Notes under the pieces: generated by a model | Seen by the model: only the letters and a program-made list of their open reading frames with translations | Database searches by the model: none | Told to the model about the DNA's origin: nothing | Translations under genes and position numbers: made by a program | NCBI GenBank assembly: GCA_015075585.1 | Contig: JABTUB010000001.1 | Coordinates: 806,001 to 870,000 of the forward strand | DNA length: 64,000 bases | DNA from: Chloracidobacterium sp. | Lineage (GTDB): Bacteria > Acidobacteriota > Blastocatellia > Pyrinomonadales > Pyrinomonadaceae | Reading direction: 5' to 3' | Shown: positions 1 through 8,553 of the stretch, one piece after another | Layout: each line of letters begins with the position of its first letter | How positions within the stretch are numbered: the first letter of the stretch is position 1

Positions 1-751
1 GCGACGGCCCGATGCCCATTGCCTTGCACGCCGCAAGAGCCGATCGCCAATATAGCTTTGCCGCCACCGCAGAAAAGGTTGAGAGGTAGATCAGATAGCT
101 CAGATGGATCGGCGTTTTTACAACGGGAAATGTCGTAACCGGTATCTCGACCATCTCACGGCCTGCTGCCTCGATGATGTGCGGCTTTAGCGGGCGAAAA
201 CCGTCAGAAAGTTTACCGAAGAGCTTCTTTCGCTTTTCGCGTTCTTCATCGGACATCTGCGGCGAGCGGAAGAAATAATATGCACGGGCGAGCGGTGCAA
301 TGTATGTCGGCAGAGTTGAACAATCGTATTCGTAGCCGCGTTCCGCAAGAGTTTCAAGCACCGTCGGGCTGAGGCTGAAGCCGGGCCCGCGAAATCCGAC
401 CGGACGCTTGCCGGTAACATCGCTCAGAGCGTCTTCTGTCCTCTCGAGCTCCGATACGAGTTCATCCTTAGAATATAAATGCAGCCACGGCTCATGATTG
501 AAGCTGTGGTTTCCGATCTCGTGTCCGGCGGCGGAGATCGATGCGATCGCCTCGCGGTTCTTCTCAAGAGCCGCATCTTGGCCGACGATGAAGAACGTGA
601 TCGTGAGCCCCTTTTGTTTGAAGAATGACAGTGCACGCGGTACGACAATATCGAGATACGACGAGAACTCATCCCAGCCAACATCGCCGTGGGTCTTCAT
701 ATACGACCATTTGTTGTCGAGATCGAGTGAAAGACTCGCCTTCGTCTTCAT
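1..751 (-). CDS. Polysaccharide deacetylase (NodB fold), C-terminus cut by window edge
   Basis: Open reading frame of about 250 codons from an ATG at 751 that runs off the left edge with no stop. Its start reads MKTKASLSLDLDNKW. The NodB metal-site motifs are visible: an early Asp-rich strand (SLDLDN), a TFFIVGQ strand, HEIGNHSFNH (the HxxxH zinc pair) and RGPGFS. The family removes N-acetyl or O-acetyl groups from glycans. It lies 60 bp downstream of the FAD oxidoreductase on the same strand, so it is probably the distal gene of the polysaccharide operon. The exact substrate cannot be told, and no strong ribosome site precedes the ATG. Confidence 0.85.
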   Translation of the reverse strand, partial: MKTKASLSLDLDNKWSYMKTHGDVGWDEFSSYLDIVVPRALSFFKQKGLTITFFIVGQDAALEKNREAIASISAAGHEIGNHSFNHEPWLHLYSKDELVSELERTEDALSDVTGKRPVGFRGPGFSLSPTVLETLAERGYEYDCSTLPTYIAPLARAYYFFRSPQMSDEEREKRKKLFGKLSDGFRPLKPHIIEAAGREMVEIPVTTFPVVKTPIHLSYLIYLSTFSAVAAKLYWRSALAACKAMGIGPS

Positions 752-811
752 TATACTTAGCGTACCATTTAGGTCTGCGGTTCTGCGTGTCAAAACAGTC
801 GCCGCATGAGC

Positions 812-2299
812 TTAACCCAAGAATTCCGTTTCGATGAACCGCTCGGCAAGCTGGACCGTTTCGTTCACGTTCAGCGTGCCGTTGACTATATGCGATGAAT
901 TTACGACATAGACACCGTCAATGGATGTCCGCATCGGTGCGAGCCTGTCCGAATAGCCGAGAACCGGCAGCGGGAATACCTGCCGCACACGCGAAACATT
1001 GAATGCAAGAACGTCCTTTTGCCTGAAGTGCCGATACATCTTTTCCAAAGCGCTGAGGAAAAGCTCCCTGATCTCATCATCCGTCCTGTCAAAGAGTTCG
1101 CTGTCCGACGAAACGTATTTCGGCAAATAGATCAGAGCATTACGGCCGAAATCACGTTTATCGACAAGGGCGGTCATCTCGATTATGCCTGTGAACGGCG
1201 CTTCATCTGTGATATTCGTTACATAATGATTCGAGAGCGAGCATTTCGTGAGTACCGAAGCACAGACGATGCCCTGGTAACGAATATTCTCAAGAGCGGA
1301 ACGTTCCGATCCGCTCAGATCGGGCAGCAGCCGCGCCGCGACATTCGACGGACAGGTCAGGATCACCTTGTCGTAGATATCCACCTCGCTCGCGATCCTT
1401 CGATAGCCCGCAGGCGCGGGCTCTGACAAGAATCCGCCCGAAAAGCCTGCGGCGACCGATGCTCCTGTGTTCACCGCGGCATATTTTGTCTTGTTATTGT
1501 ATCTCCTTGCCGGCGGATCGGTGCGACGGCGTTTTTCATGGGTATGCACACGGAGTTTGCCGGCCTTTAGCCTCTCGATCTCTTTTGCCGGGCTGTTCAA
1601 ACGGATATCGACACCGAAGTCGGTCAAATGCTCGCCGAAGCATTCGAGTACCCGCGCGTAGCCGCCGCGAACGTAGCCGAACATCTCTTTTTTCATACCC
1701 GAGTTGCGTGCCGCATACATCCGTTGGATCGTCGCCCAGATGAATGCCGCAGACGTCTCTTTATAAGCATCGCCGAGTTTTGCGATAAGCAGCGGCTTCC
1801 AGATCTTTTCAAACGTCTTGCGACCCGAGAGTTTTACAAGCCACTCTTCGACACCGATCCGCTCAAGCTTTTTCCAATCCTTTATGCGTGACGCCTTTAG
1901 GATGGTCCTGCCGAGCCGGGCTTTACCGACAAGGCCGAGCGGAGGGAATCGCAGGAATTCCAGGCTGTCCGACATGGAGTAGAGTTTACCGTCAGTATAG
2001 AAGCCCGTCTTTGTCTCGACCCAGCGAAATTCGTCACCAAGGCCGATCTCTTCAACGATCTTGCGTGTATAGCTGTCAGAACCGAGCGTTACGTGATAGT
2101 GCTTATCCCAGATGTAGTCCCCGATCTTCCATGCGGCAGCAAGCCCGCCGATCTCGTCCGACGCCTCATATACGGTCACGTTATGGCCGAGCTTTGACAG
2201 GCGCAGAGCGAGCGTCAGGCCAAGGAAGCCCGAGCCGACGACCGCAATATTTTTCGGATCATTTTTCACAAATGTGTATGCCCCGCGAGAAGCGATCAA
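812..2299 (-). CDS. NAD(P)/FAD-dependent oxidoreductase of the amine-oxidase / UDP-galactopyranose-mutase-like type
   Basis: About 495 residues. A Rossmann FAD motif (VVGSGFLGLTLALRL) is followed by YEASDEIGGLAAAW, the ribose-binding glutamate and GG pair typical of protoporphyrinogen-oxidase-like flavoproteins. Such proteins recur in surface-polysaccharide clusters, but their reaction is usually unassigned. The first possible start is a TTG at 2299 whose bases overlap the TGA of the upstream acetyltransferase by 4 nt, suggesting coupled translation. A GTG at 2269 (giving VKNDPKNIAVVGSG) would begin closer to the FAD strand, so the start is uncertain. It probably acts on a lipid-linked or nucleotide sugar; this is inferred from neighbours only. 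Confidence 0.8.
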   Translation of the reverse strand: MIASRGAYTFVKNDPKNIAVVGSGFLGLTLALRLSKLGHNVTVYEASDEIGGLAAAWKIGDYIWDKHYHVTLGSDSYTRKIVEEIGLGDEFRWVETKTGFYTDGKLYSMSDSLEFLRFPPLGLVGKARLGRTILKASRIKDWKKLERIGVEEWLVKLSGRKTFEKIWKPLLIAKLGDAYKETSAAFIWATIQRMYAARNSGMKKEMFGYVRGGYARVLECFGEHLTDFGVDIRLNSPAKEIERLKAGKLRVHTHEKRRRTDPPARRYNNKTKYAAVNTGASVAAGFSGGFLSEPAPAGYRRIASEVDIYDKVILTCPSNVAARLLPDLSGSERSALENIRYQGIVCASVLTKCSLSNHYVTNITDEAPFTGIIEMTALVDKRDFGRNALIYLPKYVSSDSELFDRTDDEIRELFLSALEKMYRHFRQKDVLAFNVSRVRQVFPLPVLGYSDRLAPMRTSIDGVYVVNSSHIVNGTLNVNETVQLAERFIETEFLG

Positions 2300-2940
2300 G
2301 CGGCCGCGCCGGACATATCTTCAGGATACAGCAAACGCTCGGCAGCTTCCCGCACAAGGCGGCCGCTGATCGTATAACGCAGCCCGCACTCGCATGTAAA
2401 ATCGCCACTTTCGCCATCGGCGAACCGATGAAATAGGAGGCCGCACTTGCACACGGCACCGACCGAGCGGGCCGGCGAGCCGAGCGCGAGGTGAAAATCC
2501 GGAATGCTCTTTGTAACGATGGAGCCCATACCGACCATTGCCCAGCGTCCTATCTCAAGATCGTTGCCGATAACGCAGCCGGCGCCGATCGTCGCGCCTT
2601 CGCGAACGAGCGTCGGCAGCGTGTGTTCGTCGGGTTCTGAAGGACGAAGCGTTTTGAGATCAGGAAATGTTGCACGCGGAAAGCGGTCGTTCGTAAATGT
2701 CGTCGAGGCTGAGATCATCACGCCGTCCTCGATCGTTACCGCCGCACAGATGTACACCATCGCGTTGATCTTGACGCGGTTGCCGACCTTTACGTCATAA
2801 GCGATATAGCTCTTTTCGCCTACGATGCACTCCTCGCCGATGCTCGCGCCATGGCGAATGTGGACATTGTCCCAAACGCTCGTGCCGTCGCCGATGGCAA
2901 CGTCTTCTTCAATGATCGCAGTCGGGTGTATTCGCTTCAT
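2296..2940 (-). CDS. Left-handed beta-helix N-acetyltransferase, WbpD/WlbB-like
   Basis: 214 residues. Repeated hexapeptide turns (IGDGTSVWDN, IGEECIVGEK, IEDGVMISAS, IGAGCVIGND) form a left-handed beta helix. A C-terminal Cys pair set (CKCG and CECG, about residues 175-200) resembles a small zinc knuckle seen in WbpD-type enzymes. WbpD acetylates the 3-amino group of UDP-GlcNAc3NA with acetyl-CoA. It sits 10 bp downstream of the Gfo/Idh dehydrogenase, its expected pathway partner, and overlaps the next gene by 4 nt. The family call is firm; the exact sugar is inferred. Confidence 0.85.
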   Translation of the reverse strand: MKRIHPTAIIEEDVAIGDGTSVWDNVHIRHGASIGEECIVGEKSYIAYDVKVGNRVKINAMVYICAAVTIEDGVMISASTTFTNDRFPRATFPDLKTLRPSEPDEHTLPTLVREGATIGAGCVIGNDLEIGRWAMVGMGSIVTKSIPDFHLALGSPARSVGAVCKCGLLFHRFADGESGDFTCECGLRYTISGRLVREAAERLLYPEDMSGAAA

Positions 2941-2950
2941 TTATACCGTC

Positions 2951-3952
2951 CTAACTTGCCGTCTGTGCTTTTTCAACAACAGGCTGCCAAAGGTTCTGCC
3001 GCATCGACCGGTATGCGGCGTCGATCACCTGCACGGATGCGAGGGCGTCAGCCGGCTTGATGAGCAGCTCTTCACTGCCGCGGAGCGAATTTGCAAAGTT
3101 CTCGATCTTGCCTTTGAACGAAGCGACCTTATCATATCCGTTGCCGAAAACGACCCAATCGGGCGATGAGTTCAGCTTATATTTTGACTCACGCCAGCCG
3201 ATGTGGATCGTGCCGTTAGTACCGTAAATGCTTATAAAATAAGGTAACTCCTTGTTGATGCCCCATGTAAGGTCAACACTTGCCGTTACGCCGCTCTTGG
3301 TCTTTGCGAACATCTTTACATTCTCATCAACCGTTAGCCCCTGTGTACCGCCTGCGTCAACCACGAGCACTGAATCTACACAGCCGAGAAAGTATCGGAT
3401 TATATCAACGCTGTGCGTGCCGTTGTCGATCAGCACGCCGCCGCCGGAGACGGCCTCGTCGGAGTTCCATCGCTTGGACATATCGACCTTTGCAGTGAAT
3501 GCGTTCTCGAACTGAAGCACGTCGCCGAGAATACCGCTTGCAAGCAGGCTCTTTGCCTTGATCACATCGGCCGAGTAGCGGAATTTCGATGCCATCGTGA
3601 ATTGCACACCGGCTTTTTCCGCCGTTGCGATCATCTTTTCGGCATCGGCAATATTTGTGGTCAGCGGCTTTTCGCACAGCACAGAAATGCCGCGTTCCAA
3701 AAAGAAACAGGCTATCTCGGCGTGCGTTGACGGCGGCGTTGCGACGATCACGGCATCGGGCGAAAGATCTGCGAGCTCCTGATAAGAGCTGTATGTCTTA
3801 GCGCCGACGATCTCGGCAAGTGCGGCGGCGGCTTCAGGCCTTACATCTGATACGGCGGCAAGGTTGCAGCAGCCGCTCTCGTTGAATGCCTGAGCGTATG
3901 CCTGTGCGATACCGCCGGCCCCTACTAATCCAAATTTGAGTTTGTTCATCAT
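2951..3952 (-). CDS. Gfo/Idh/MocA sugar dehydrogenase, WbpB/WlbA-like
   Basis: About 333 residues from the MMNKLK start. An N-terminal NAD Rossmann motif (GLVGAGGIAQAYAQAF) is followed by the family EKPLT signature and a substrate-binding alpha/beta half. WbpB/WlbA oxidises the 3-OH of UDP-GlcNAcA so that an aminotransferase can add nitrogen. An in-frame ATG at 3979 exists, but it lies inside an inverted repeat (3968-4027) and gives a non-family leader, so I prefer 3952 or 3949. Neither start has a clear ribosome site. Acetyltransferase downstream and aminotransferase upstream fit a dehydrogenase-transaminase-acetylase trio. Confidence 0.85.
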   Translation of the reverse strand: MMNKLKFGLVGAGGIAQAYAQAFNESGCCNLAAVSDVRPEAAAALAEIVGAKTYSSYQELADLSPDAVIVATPPSTHAEIACFFLERGISVLCEKPLTTNIADAEKMIATAEKAGVQFTMASKFRYSADVIKAKSLLASGILGDVLQFENAFTAKVDMSKRWNSDEAVSGGGVLIDNGTHSVDIIRYFLGCVDSVLVVDAGGTQGLTVDENVKMFAKTKSGVTASVDLTWGINKELPYFISIYGTNGTIHIGWRESKYKLNSSPDWVVFGNGYDKVASFKGKIENFANSLRGSEELLIKPADALASVQVIDAAYRSMRQNLWQPVVEKAQTAS

Positions 3953-3967
3953 TTTTGCAACGGCGTT

Positions 3968-4027
3968 CACAGAGGGCATTGAGGGGAGAAGAGTTCTTGC
4001 GGCTCTGACCTTCCTGTGCCCTCTGCG
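3968..4027. repeat. Short inverted-repeat element between aminotransferase and dehydrogenase
   Basis: Left arm CACAGAGGGCA (3968-3978) and right arm TGCCCTCTGCG (4017-4027) are complementary at 10 of 11 positions around a 38-nt centre. This fills most of the gap between two genes of the sugar operon and supplies a spurious upstream ATG for the dehydrogenase. It looks like a small non-coding repeat rather than a terminator, because no T run follows. Confidence 0.45.
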
Positions 4028-4036
4028 GTAAATCCT

Positions 4037-5266
4037 CTATTTCCTGAGCTTAGCTGCGGCAACGCGGACGTTGTCCGCGATATAACGCACATGCTCTTCG
4101 GTATATTTTTCGTTCCACGGCAGCACAAGGACATCGTGAAGGGCTTTCGCGGTCAGCGGATAGCTTTCCATTTTGTAGTCTGCCGCACCTTCGCGGGCCA
4201 GGTTAAAAGGGAATTGCGAGCCGCCGAGCGTGTTCTTTTCCTGGAACACCCGGCACATGAACGCCGGTTTGACGATATAACGCGGTGCCGAGAAGATGTT
4301 CTTTTCTTTCAGCAGAGCCGCAAGTGCCGGTGAGCCGCCTTCGATCTTTGAATCATCGATCGTAAGACAATACTTCCAATATACGTGCGTCGAATCAGCG
4401 GCGGCTGCCGGTGTTTCTATACCGTCAAGGCCTTGCAGCAGTTCGGTCAGCATCGCTGCCGTGTTTTGGCGGTTTGCGACGCATTCGCTCAGCTTTTCGA
4501 GTTGGCCGAGAGCGACGGCGGCCTGCAGCTCGCTCATCCTGTAATTCAATGCCATGAAGTAATGATCGGGATCTGCGTCACCGTAGCCCCAAGCCTTGTT
4601 GATATAAAGGAACATGTGACGGGCGAGCTTTTCATCGTTGGTTACGACCATGCCGCCTTCGCCTGTGGTCATGTGCTTGCCCTGCTGCAACGAGAAACAA
4701 CCGATGTCGCCTATCGTTCCGGCAAATTTGCCGTCCTGTTCCGCAAGGAATGTTTGGGCTGAATCTTCAATTACGGGCAGTCCGCATTCCCTTGCAAGCT
4801 CCATTATCGGGCCCATTTCGCATGGGTTTCCGAAAAGATGCGTGACTATGATCGCCTTGGTGCGTTCCGAGATCTTCGCCTTGATCGTTTCTGCGGTAAC
4901 GTTCAGCGTCTTCGGATCGACCTCGGCGAACACAGGGATCGCTCCGCGGTACATAAGCGGCGTCAAGGCTCCCATGTCCGTTATCGAGGTCGTTATGATC
5001 TCATCGCCCGGATCTGGGTTGACCGTAGCGACGGCGATATGGATAGCTGCCGAACCGGACGTGCAGGCATAGGCGTATTTTACGCCGAATTTCTCGGCAA
5101 ATGCCTTTTCCAGAGCCTTGCCGAACTTTCCTTTAGTAGTGGTCAAGGTGCCGGAGCGAAGGGCTTCGGTAACATAAGCGATCTCCTTTTCATCAAAGGT
5201 TCGCCCGCTTGCGTCCTGATCGGACGGCAGTGTCATCAGTTTTTCGGTAGTGGCAACAGGTGTCAT
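4037..5266 (-). CDS. DegT/DnrJ/EryC1/StrS-family sugar aminotransferase
   Basis: 409 residues, fold type I PLP enzyme. TSGSAAIHIA binds the cofactor phosphate, EDSAQ carries the ring-stacking Asp, and Lys197 in SLQQGKHMTTGEGG is the Schiff-base lysine. This lysine context (SxQxxK, TxGEGG) resembles scyllo-inosose/AHBA-type aminotransferases more than WbpE, which has an SFFPSKN-type site. In context it should aminate the 3-keto product of the Gfo/Idh enzyme. The family is certain; whether the product is a nucleotide sugar or an aminocyclitol is open. It is followed after the repeat element by the dehydrogenase, and preceded by the deacetylase-GT2 fusion gene. Confidence 0.85.
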   Translation of the reverse strand: MTPVATTEKLMTLPSDQDASGRTFDEKEIAYVTEALRSGTLTTTKGKFGKALEKAFAEKFGVKYAYACTSGSAAIHIAVATVNPDPGDEIITTSITDMGALTPLMYRGAIPVFAEVDPKTLNVTAETIKAKISERTKAIIVTHLFGNPCEMGPIMELARECGLPVIEDSAQTFLAEQDGKFAGTIGDIGCFSLQQGKHMTTGEGGMVVTNDEKLARHMFLYINKAWGYGDADPDHYFMALNYRMSELQAAVALGQLEKLSECVANRQNTAAMLTELLQGLDGIETPAAAADSTHVYWKYCLTIDDSKIEGGSPALAALLKEKNIFSAPRYIVKPAFMCRVFQEKNTLGGSQFPFNLAREGAADYKMESYPLTAKALHDVLVLPWNEKYTEEHVRYIADNVRVAAAKLRK

Positions 5267-5381
5267 ACGTGTTTATCTCTAATTGGATCAGATCAAGGTT
5301 CGCGATCGGGCGGCGCGTGGCCGCCCGTTTTGCGTTATCGAAGAAAAGGCCTTAAATTTCCGAGGTTTCACGAGTCGCGGA

Positions 5382-7082
5382 TCATCGCGGCTTCTCTTCT
5401 ACGGGAATAGAAGATCTAATCGGGCCGGAATTCCTAAAGCGGCGCGAGCCGGCAAGCGATGTAAGAAGCTGCAGGTGCCCCAACACGGTCCTTGCGGTCT
5501 TCATTTTTGAGATCCCGAAGAGCCTCACTTCGAGAACCGCAGGAAATTCAACGATCTTTCCGCCGGCCAGATCAAGCCTTCCAAGCATCTCAGCAACGCC
5601 CAGAAAACCGGGCTCCTTTATTTTAAGCCCAAGCATCGATTCTCGTCGATATACGCGGAAACAGCTCGTATAGGTATCAAGCTTTGCATTGAGTACGCGC
5701 CGGTAAAGGAAGGATGCCCCGCGTGACAGGAACAGACGCCATCCGGGCACGTTCCTGACGCTTCCGTCCTTGTGGTACGGTGATGCGGTTACCATATCGA
5801 CTCCGTCGGCGAGCAGCGGAAGCATATTCGCAAGCTCGTGCGGGTCGTATGTACAATCGCAGTCCATAGAGGCGACCATTTCGGTCTTTGCCTCACGAAT
5901 GCCGGTCATGATACCCGCCGCTACGCCTTGATTCTGCTCGTGCCGCACGATGCGGAATCCATGCTTTGACGCGAAAAGCTCATTCAAACGGGCGTACGTG
6001 TTGTCGGTGCTCCGGTCATCGACGAATATGAAATTCGGATCGTAGCCGCAAGACCTGAGCTTTTCGCTGACACTGTCGAGCGTATTTGCCAGATAGGGCA
6101 GAGCCTCTTCCTCGTTATAGCACGGTATCACGACGGATACCGGGACAGCCGCCCACGAAGGCGTTTGCCGAATGGGCCGGCTCGCTGCTGCCGCACGCAC
6201 GGGCCCGGCGGCGTGTTCCGGTATATCCTCTCGGATCGCCGCCGTCATATCGAGATGCTGCGCGATGCTCACGCAATCATACAAGGCTAGGTTCTCACGA
6301 AGTATCCACTCCATCTTATCGAGCTTTCTGTAATGACGGATACGGTTGTACTTGGACGCTGCCGAGATGCGTGGCTGCTCGGGGTCGAGTTCCCACACGT
6401 GAAAGTAGGAGATGAACGGCTGCTCAGTGTGCTTTTCCCAACTTCCTACGGCCTTTCGCATCAGCGTATAAGGTATCTGGCGGAAATAATTCCCTCCGGA
6501 GATCGGGAAGAGGCCAAGGCCGATATCGTGCGTTGAATACGGAAACTCCCAGACCGCGCGGCCCTCAACGTGTACTTGGTGGGCAAAGCGCCGATCTTTG
6601 CGGGTGTTTCGCCGTGGAAGAAAAGATGCATCATAGACGTAACCTTCCTCGGCAAGAACGTTAAAGAGCCATTCTTTGTTGCCGTAGGCGAGCTTTTCCG
6701 CACTTCTGTAACCGATCACCTTCTGACCGCAAGCGTCGGTTATGGCTTTGGCCGTACGCCGAAGATCGGTGCGGAATTCTTCGTCGGTAAGATTTTTCAG
6801 GCTTCGATGATAAAAGCCGCGGCTCGCTACTTCGTGTCCGCGCCGCACGATCTCGCGTATAAGCGGCGGATTCTGCTCGGCTATCCATCCCAGGACGAAG
6901 AAGGTCGCGGTCGTGCCGAATTCATCGAGCAGGTCAAGTGTTTTCAGTGTATTACGCTCGTAACGCGGCTCAAAATTCGACCAATTACGCTGATGGATAA
7001 GGTTCTCGAACGCGCCGACGTGAAAATAGTCTTCGACCAGAATGGTCAGCAAATGGCGGGTTTTTCGTTCGTTTGATAACAC
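5382..7082 (-). CDS. Fusion: NodB-type polysaccharide deacetylase (exosortase-locus type) plus GT2 glycosyltransferase
   Basis: 566 residues from a GTG start 11 nt after the wecB stop. Residues 1-280 match the deacetylase subfamily found in exosortase/PEP-CTERM exopolysaccharide loci (LVEDYFHVG, ATFFVLGW, GHEVASRGFYH, GYRSAEK). The usual first zinc His (ASHG) is Arg here. Residues 310-560 are a GT2 domain: SVVIPCYNEEEALPYL, FVDDRSTDNT, and a DxD-like SMDCDCTYD. The GT2 half resembles dolichol-phosphate-mannose-synthase-like enzymes acting on lipid carriers. One polypeptide may therefore couple sugar transfer with deacetylation at the membrane. I see no transmembrane segment. Confidence 0.85.
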   Translation of the reverse strand: MLSNERKTRHLLTILVEDYFHVGAFENLIHQRNWSNFEPRYERNTLKTLDLLDEFGTTATFFVLGWIAEQNPPLIREIVRRGHEVASRGFYHRSLKNLTDEEFRTDLRRTAKAITDACGQKVIGYRSAEKLAYGNKEWLFNVLAEEGYVYDASFLPRRNTRKDRRFAHQVHVEGRAVWEFPYSTHDIGLGLFPISGGNYFRQIPYTLMRKAVGSWEKHTEQPFISYFHVWELDPEQPRISAASKYNRIRHYRKLDKMEWILRENLALYDCVSIAQHLDMTAAIREDIPEHAAGPVRAAAASRPIRQTPSWAAVPVSVVIPCYNEEEALPYLANTLDSVSEKLRSCGYDPNFIFVDDRSTDNTYARLNELFASKHGFRIVRHEQNQGVAAGIMTGIREAKTEMVASMDCDCTYDPHELANMLPLLADGVDMVTASPYHKDGSVRNVPGWRLFLSRGASFLYRRVLNAKLDTYTSCFRVYRRESMLGLKIKEPGFLGVAEMLGRLDLAGGKIVEFPAVLEVRLFGISKMKTARTVLGHLQLLTSLAGSRRFRNSGPIRSSIPVEEKPR

Positions 7083-7093
7083 TTATCTCTGGC

Positions 7094-8302
7094 CTATGGG
7101 CAGGCATTGAGCGCAGCTTTATGACGCGCGTTGGCAGCACCGAATTTCTGTTCGATTACGCGAACGATGCGGGTTGCGGCCTTGCCGTCGCCAAACGGAT
7201 TTGCGACCTCTTTTACCGATCGGATCCACGTGTCAACAGAATAATTCTCTTCGAGCAGCCGTCGAAGTGCTGAAGGACGATCCCCGACCAGTTTTGAGAC
7301 GCCGGCACGCAGGCCTTCCGGACGTTCGGTGTTCTCACGCAGCACAAGAAGGGGTTTGCCGAGCGAAGGCGCTTCTTCCTGCACGCCGCCCGAATCCGAC
7401 AAAATGAGCCACGATCGTTTCATCAGCGAAAGAAAGTCCGAATAATCCAGAGGCTCCAGCAAATACACACGCTCCTGCGAGCGGAGGATCTCTTCGGCAA
7501 GGCCTTTGACGTTCGGGTTCGGATGCACCGGGAAAAGAAGGCAAGTGTCACCGTGCTTGGCGATGAAGTCGCGAATTGTCCGCAAATTCTCGGTCATTGC
7601 AGACCCGAAGCTCTCTCTTCGATGTGTGGTGAGGAGCAGCCGTTTCTTGCCGGCGGTGTCATCAATAAGAGTTGATACTTTATCCGACGGCTTAAGGTTC
7701 TTCAGCATTGATCGAAGCGCATCGACCACAGGATTGCCGGTAACGAATATCTTTTCGCTCGGAACGCCTTCGCGTGTCAGATTACGGCGGTTCTTTTCAG
7801 TAGCAGCAAAATGCAGCGACGCCACTTGCGTAACGAGCCGCCGATTCGCTTCCTCCGGAAACGGGCTTAGCAGATCGCCGGACCGAAGCCCTGCCTCGAT
7901 ATGCCCAACCGGAATACGGCGGTTGAATGCTGCCAGAGCACCGGCAAGCGTCGTTGTAGTATCGCCTTGGACCAGTAAAAGATCAGGCCGCTCATCGGCA
8001 AGCACCCGATCGAGTTTTGCGATCACGCGCGAGCAAACATCATTTGGTGTCTGATCTTTACGCATCACGTCAAGGTCGAGGTCTACGTTGACCTTCAGCA
8101 GGTCCAGGAAGGGTTTGAGCAGGTGTTTATGCTGGCTGGAGGAGACGACGAGAGTCTCAAAGCCCTTATTTTTAAGCTCATCTATCACGGGCGCGAATTT
8201 GATGACCTCGGGCCGTGTGCCGAACAGGACAAGTATCTTGGCCTTTTTTGCGGTGCCAAGATCAGATTTCATACCCATTCGCTCAGGTGCGTTATCGAAC
8301 AT
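7094..8302 (-). CDS. wecB: UDP-N-acetylglucosamine 2-epimerase (non-hydrolysing)
   Basis: 402 residues. Diagnostic motifs are LFGTRPEVIKFAPV near the N-terminus, VQGDTTTTLA, GHIEAGLRSGD, FPEEANRR, TTHRRESFG and SDSGGVQEEAPSLGKP. The enzyme epimerises UDP-GlcNAc (or the diacetamido-uronic derivative, as WbpI does) at C2. I chose ATG 8302 because AGAGG sits 8 nt upstream; a TTG at 8320 is less likely. It heads the minus-strand polysaccharide block, and the next gene begins 11 nt after its stop. With the trio at 2.3-5.3 kb it would give the manno-epimer of a UDP-diacetamido-uronic acid; the 6-dehydrogenase WbpA is not in view. Confidence 0.93.
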   Translation of the reverse strand: MFDNAPERMGMKSDLGTAKKAKILVLFGTRPEVIKFAPVIDELKNKGFETLVVSSSQHKHLLKPFLDLLKVNVDLDLDVMRKDQTPNDVCSRVIAKLDRVLADERPDLLLVQGDTTTTLAGALAAFNRRIPVGHIEAGLRSGDLLSPFPEEANRRLVTQVASLHFAATEKNRRNLTREGVPSEKIFVTGNPVVDALRSMLKNLKPSDKVSTLIDDTAGKKRLLLTTHRRESFGSAMTENLRTIRDFIAKHGDTCLLFPVHPNPNVKGLAEEILRSQERVYLLEPLDYSDFLSLMKRSWLILSDSGGVQEEAPSLGKPLLVLRENTERPEGLRAGVSKLVGDRPSALRRLLEENYSVDTWIRSVKEVANPFGDGKAATRIVRVIEQKFGAANARHKAALNACP

Positions 8303-8401
8303 ACACAAACCTCTAGGCAAATTCTGGTCGCCGGTAGTAAAAGCTGAATGTCGCCGATTTTCCCGTGTGCCCGCGCGGGTCTTACAAGCCTGCCATCATA
8401 C

Positions 8402-8434
8402 GCGTCGCCCGGCTCTTATGAAGAACCGCGACGC
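8402..8434 (-). promoter_or_regulatory. Stable hairpin in the leader of the wecB transcript
   Basis: On the minus strand GCGTCGC pairs with GCGACGC, and GGTTCTT pairs with AAGAGCC (one G-U) around a 3-nt loop, giving a 14-bp stem with a 2-nt bulge. It lies 100 nt upstream of the wecB start and has no T run, so it looks like leader structure rather than a terminator. A 10-bp self-complementary CCCGCGCGGG follows at 8370-8379. Together these occupy most of the 250-bp gene-free gap 8303-8553. Confidence 0.4.
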
Positions 8435-8502
8435 CGCCATTATGATTATAAACAAATTTGGCAGCGGGATGTAAGGGTTTTTTTCTCGGCGGCGAATGCA
8501 AG

Positions 8503-8524
8503 AAAGCGGCCCGAAGGCCGCTTT
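8503..8524. terminator. Hairpin terminator after fdxA
   Basis: A 9-bp perfect stem, AAAGCGGCC / GGCCGCTTT, with a CGAA tetraloop, lies about 30 nt past the fdxA stop. The T run on the minus strand is short, so efficiency is uncertain. It separates fdxA from wecB. Confidence 0.65.
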
Positions 8525-8553
8525 CATTTAGCGAAATGCACAGGTGTCAGATC

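Noticed and set aside
8303..8480. tRNA or small RNA gene
   Set aside because: Strong hairpins occur, but no T-arm GTTCNANNC or cloverleaf layout could be built.
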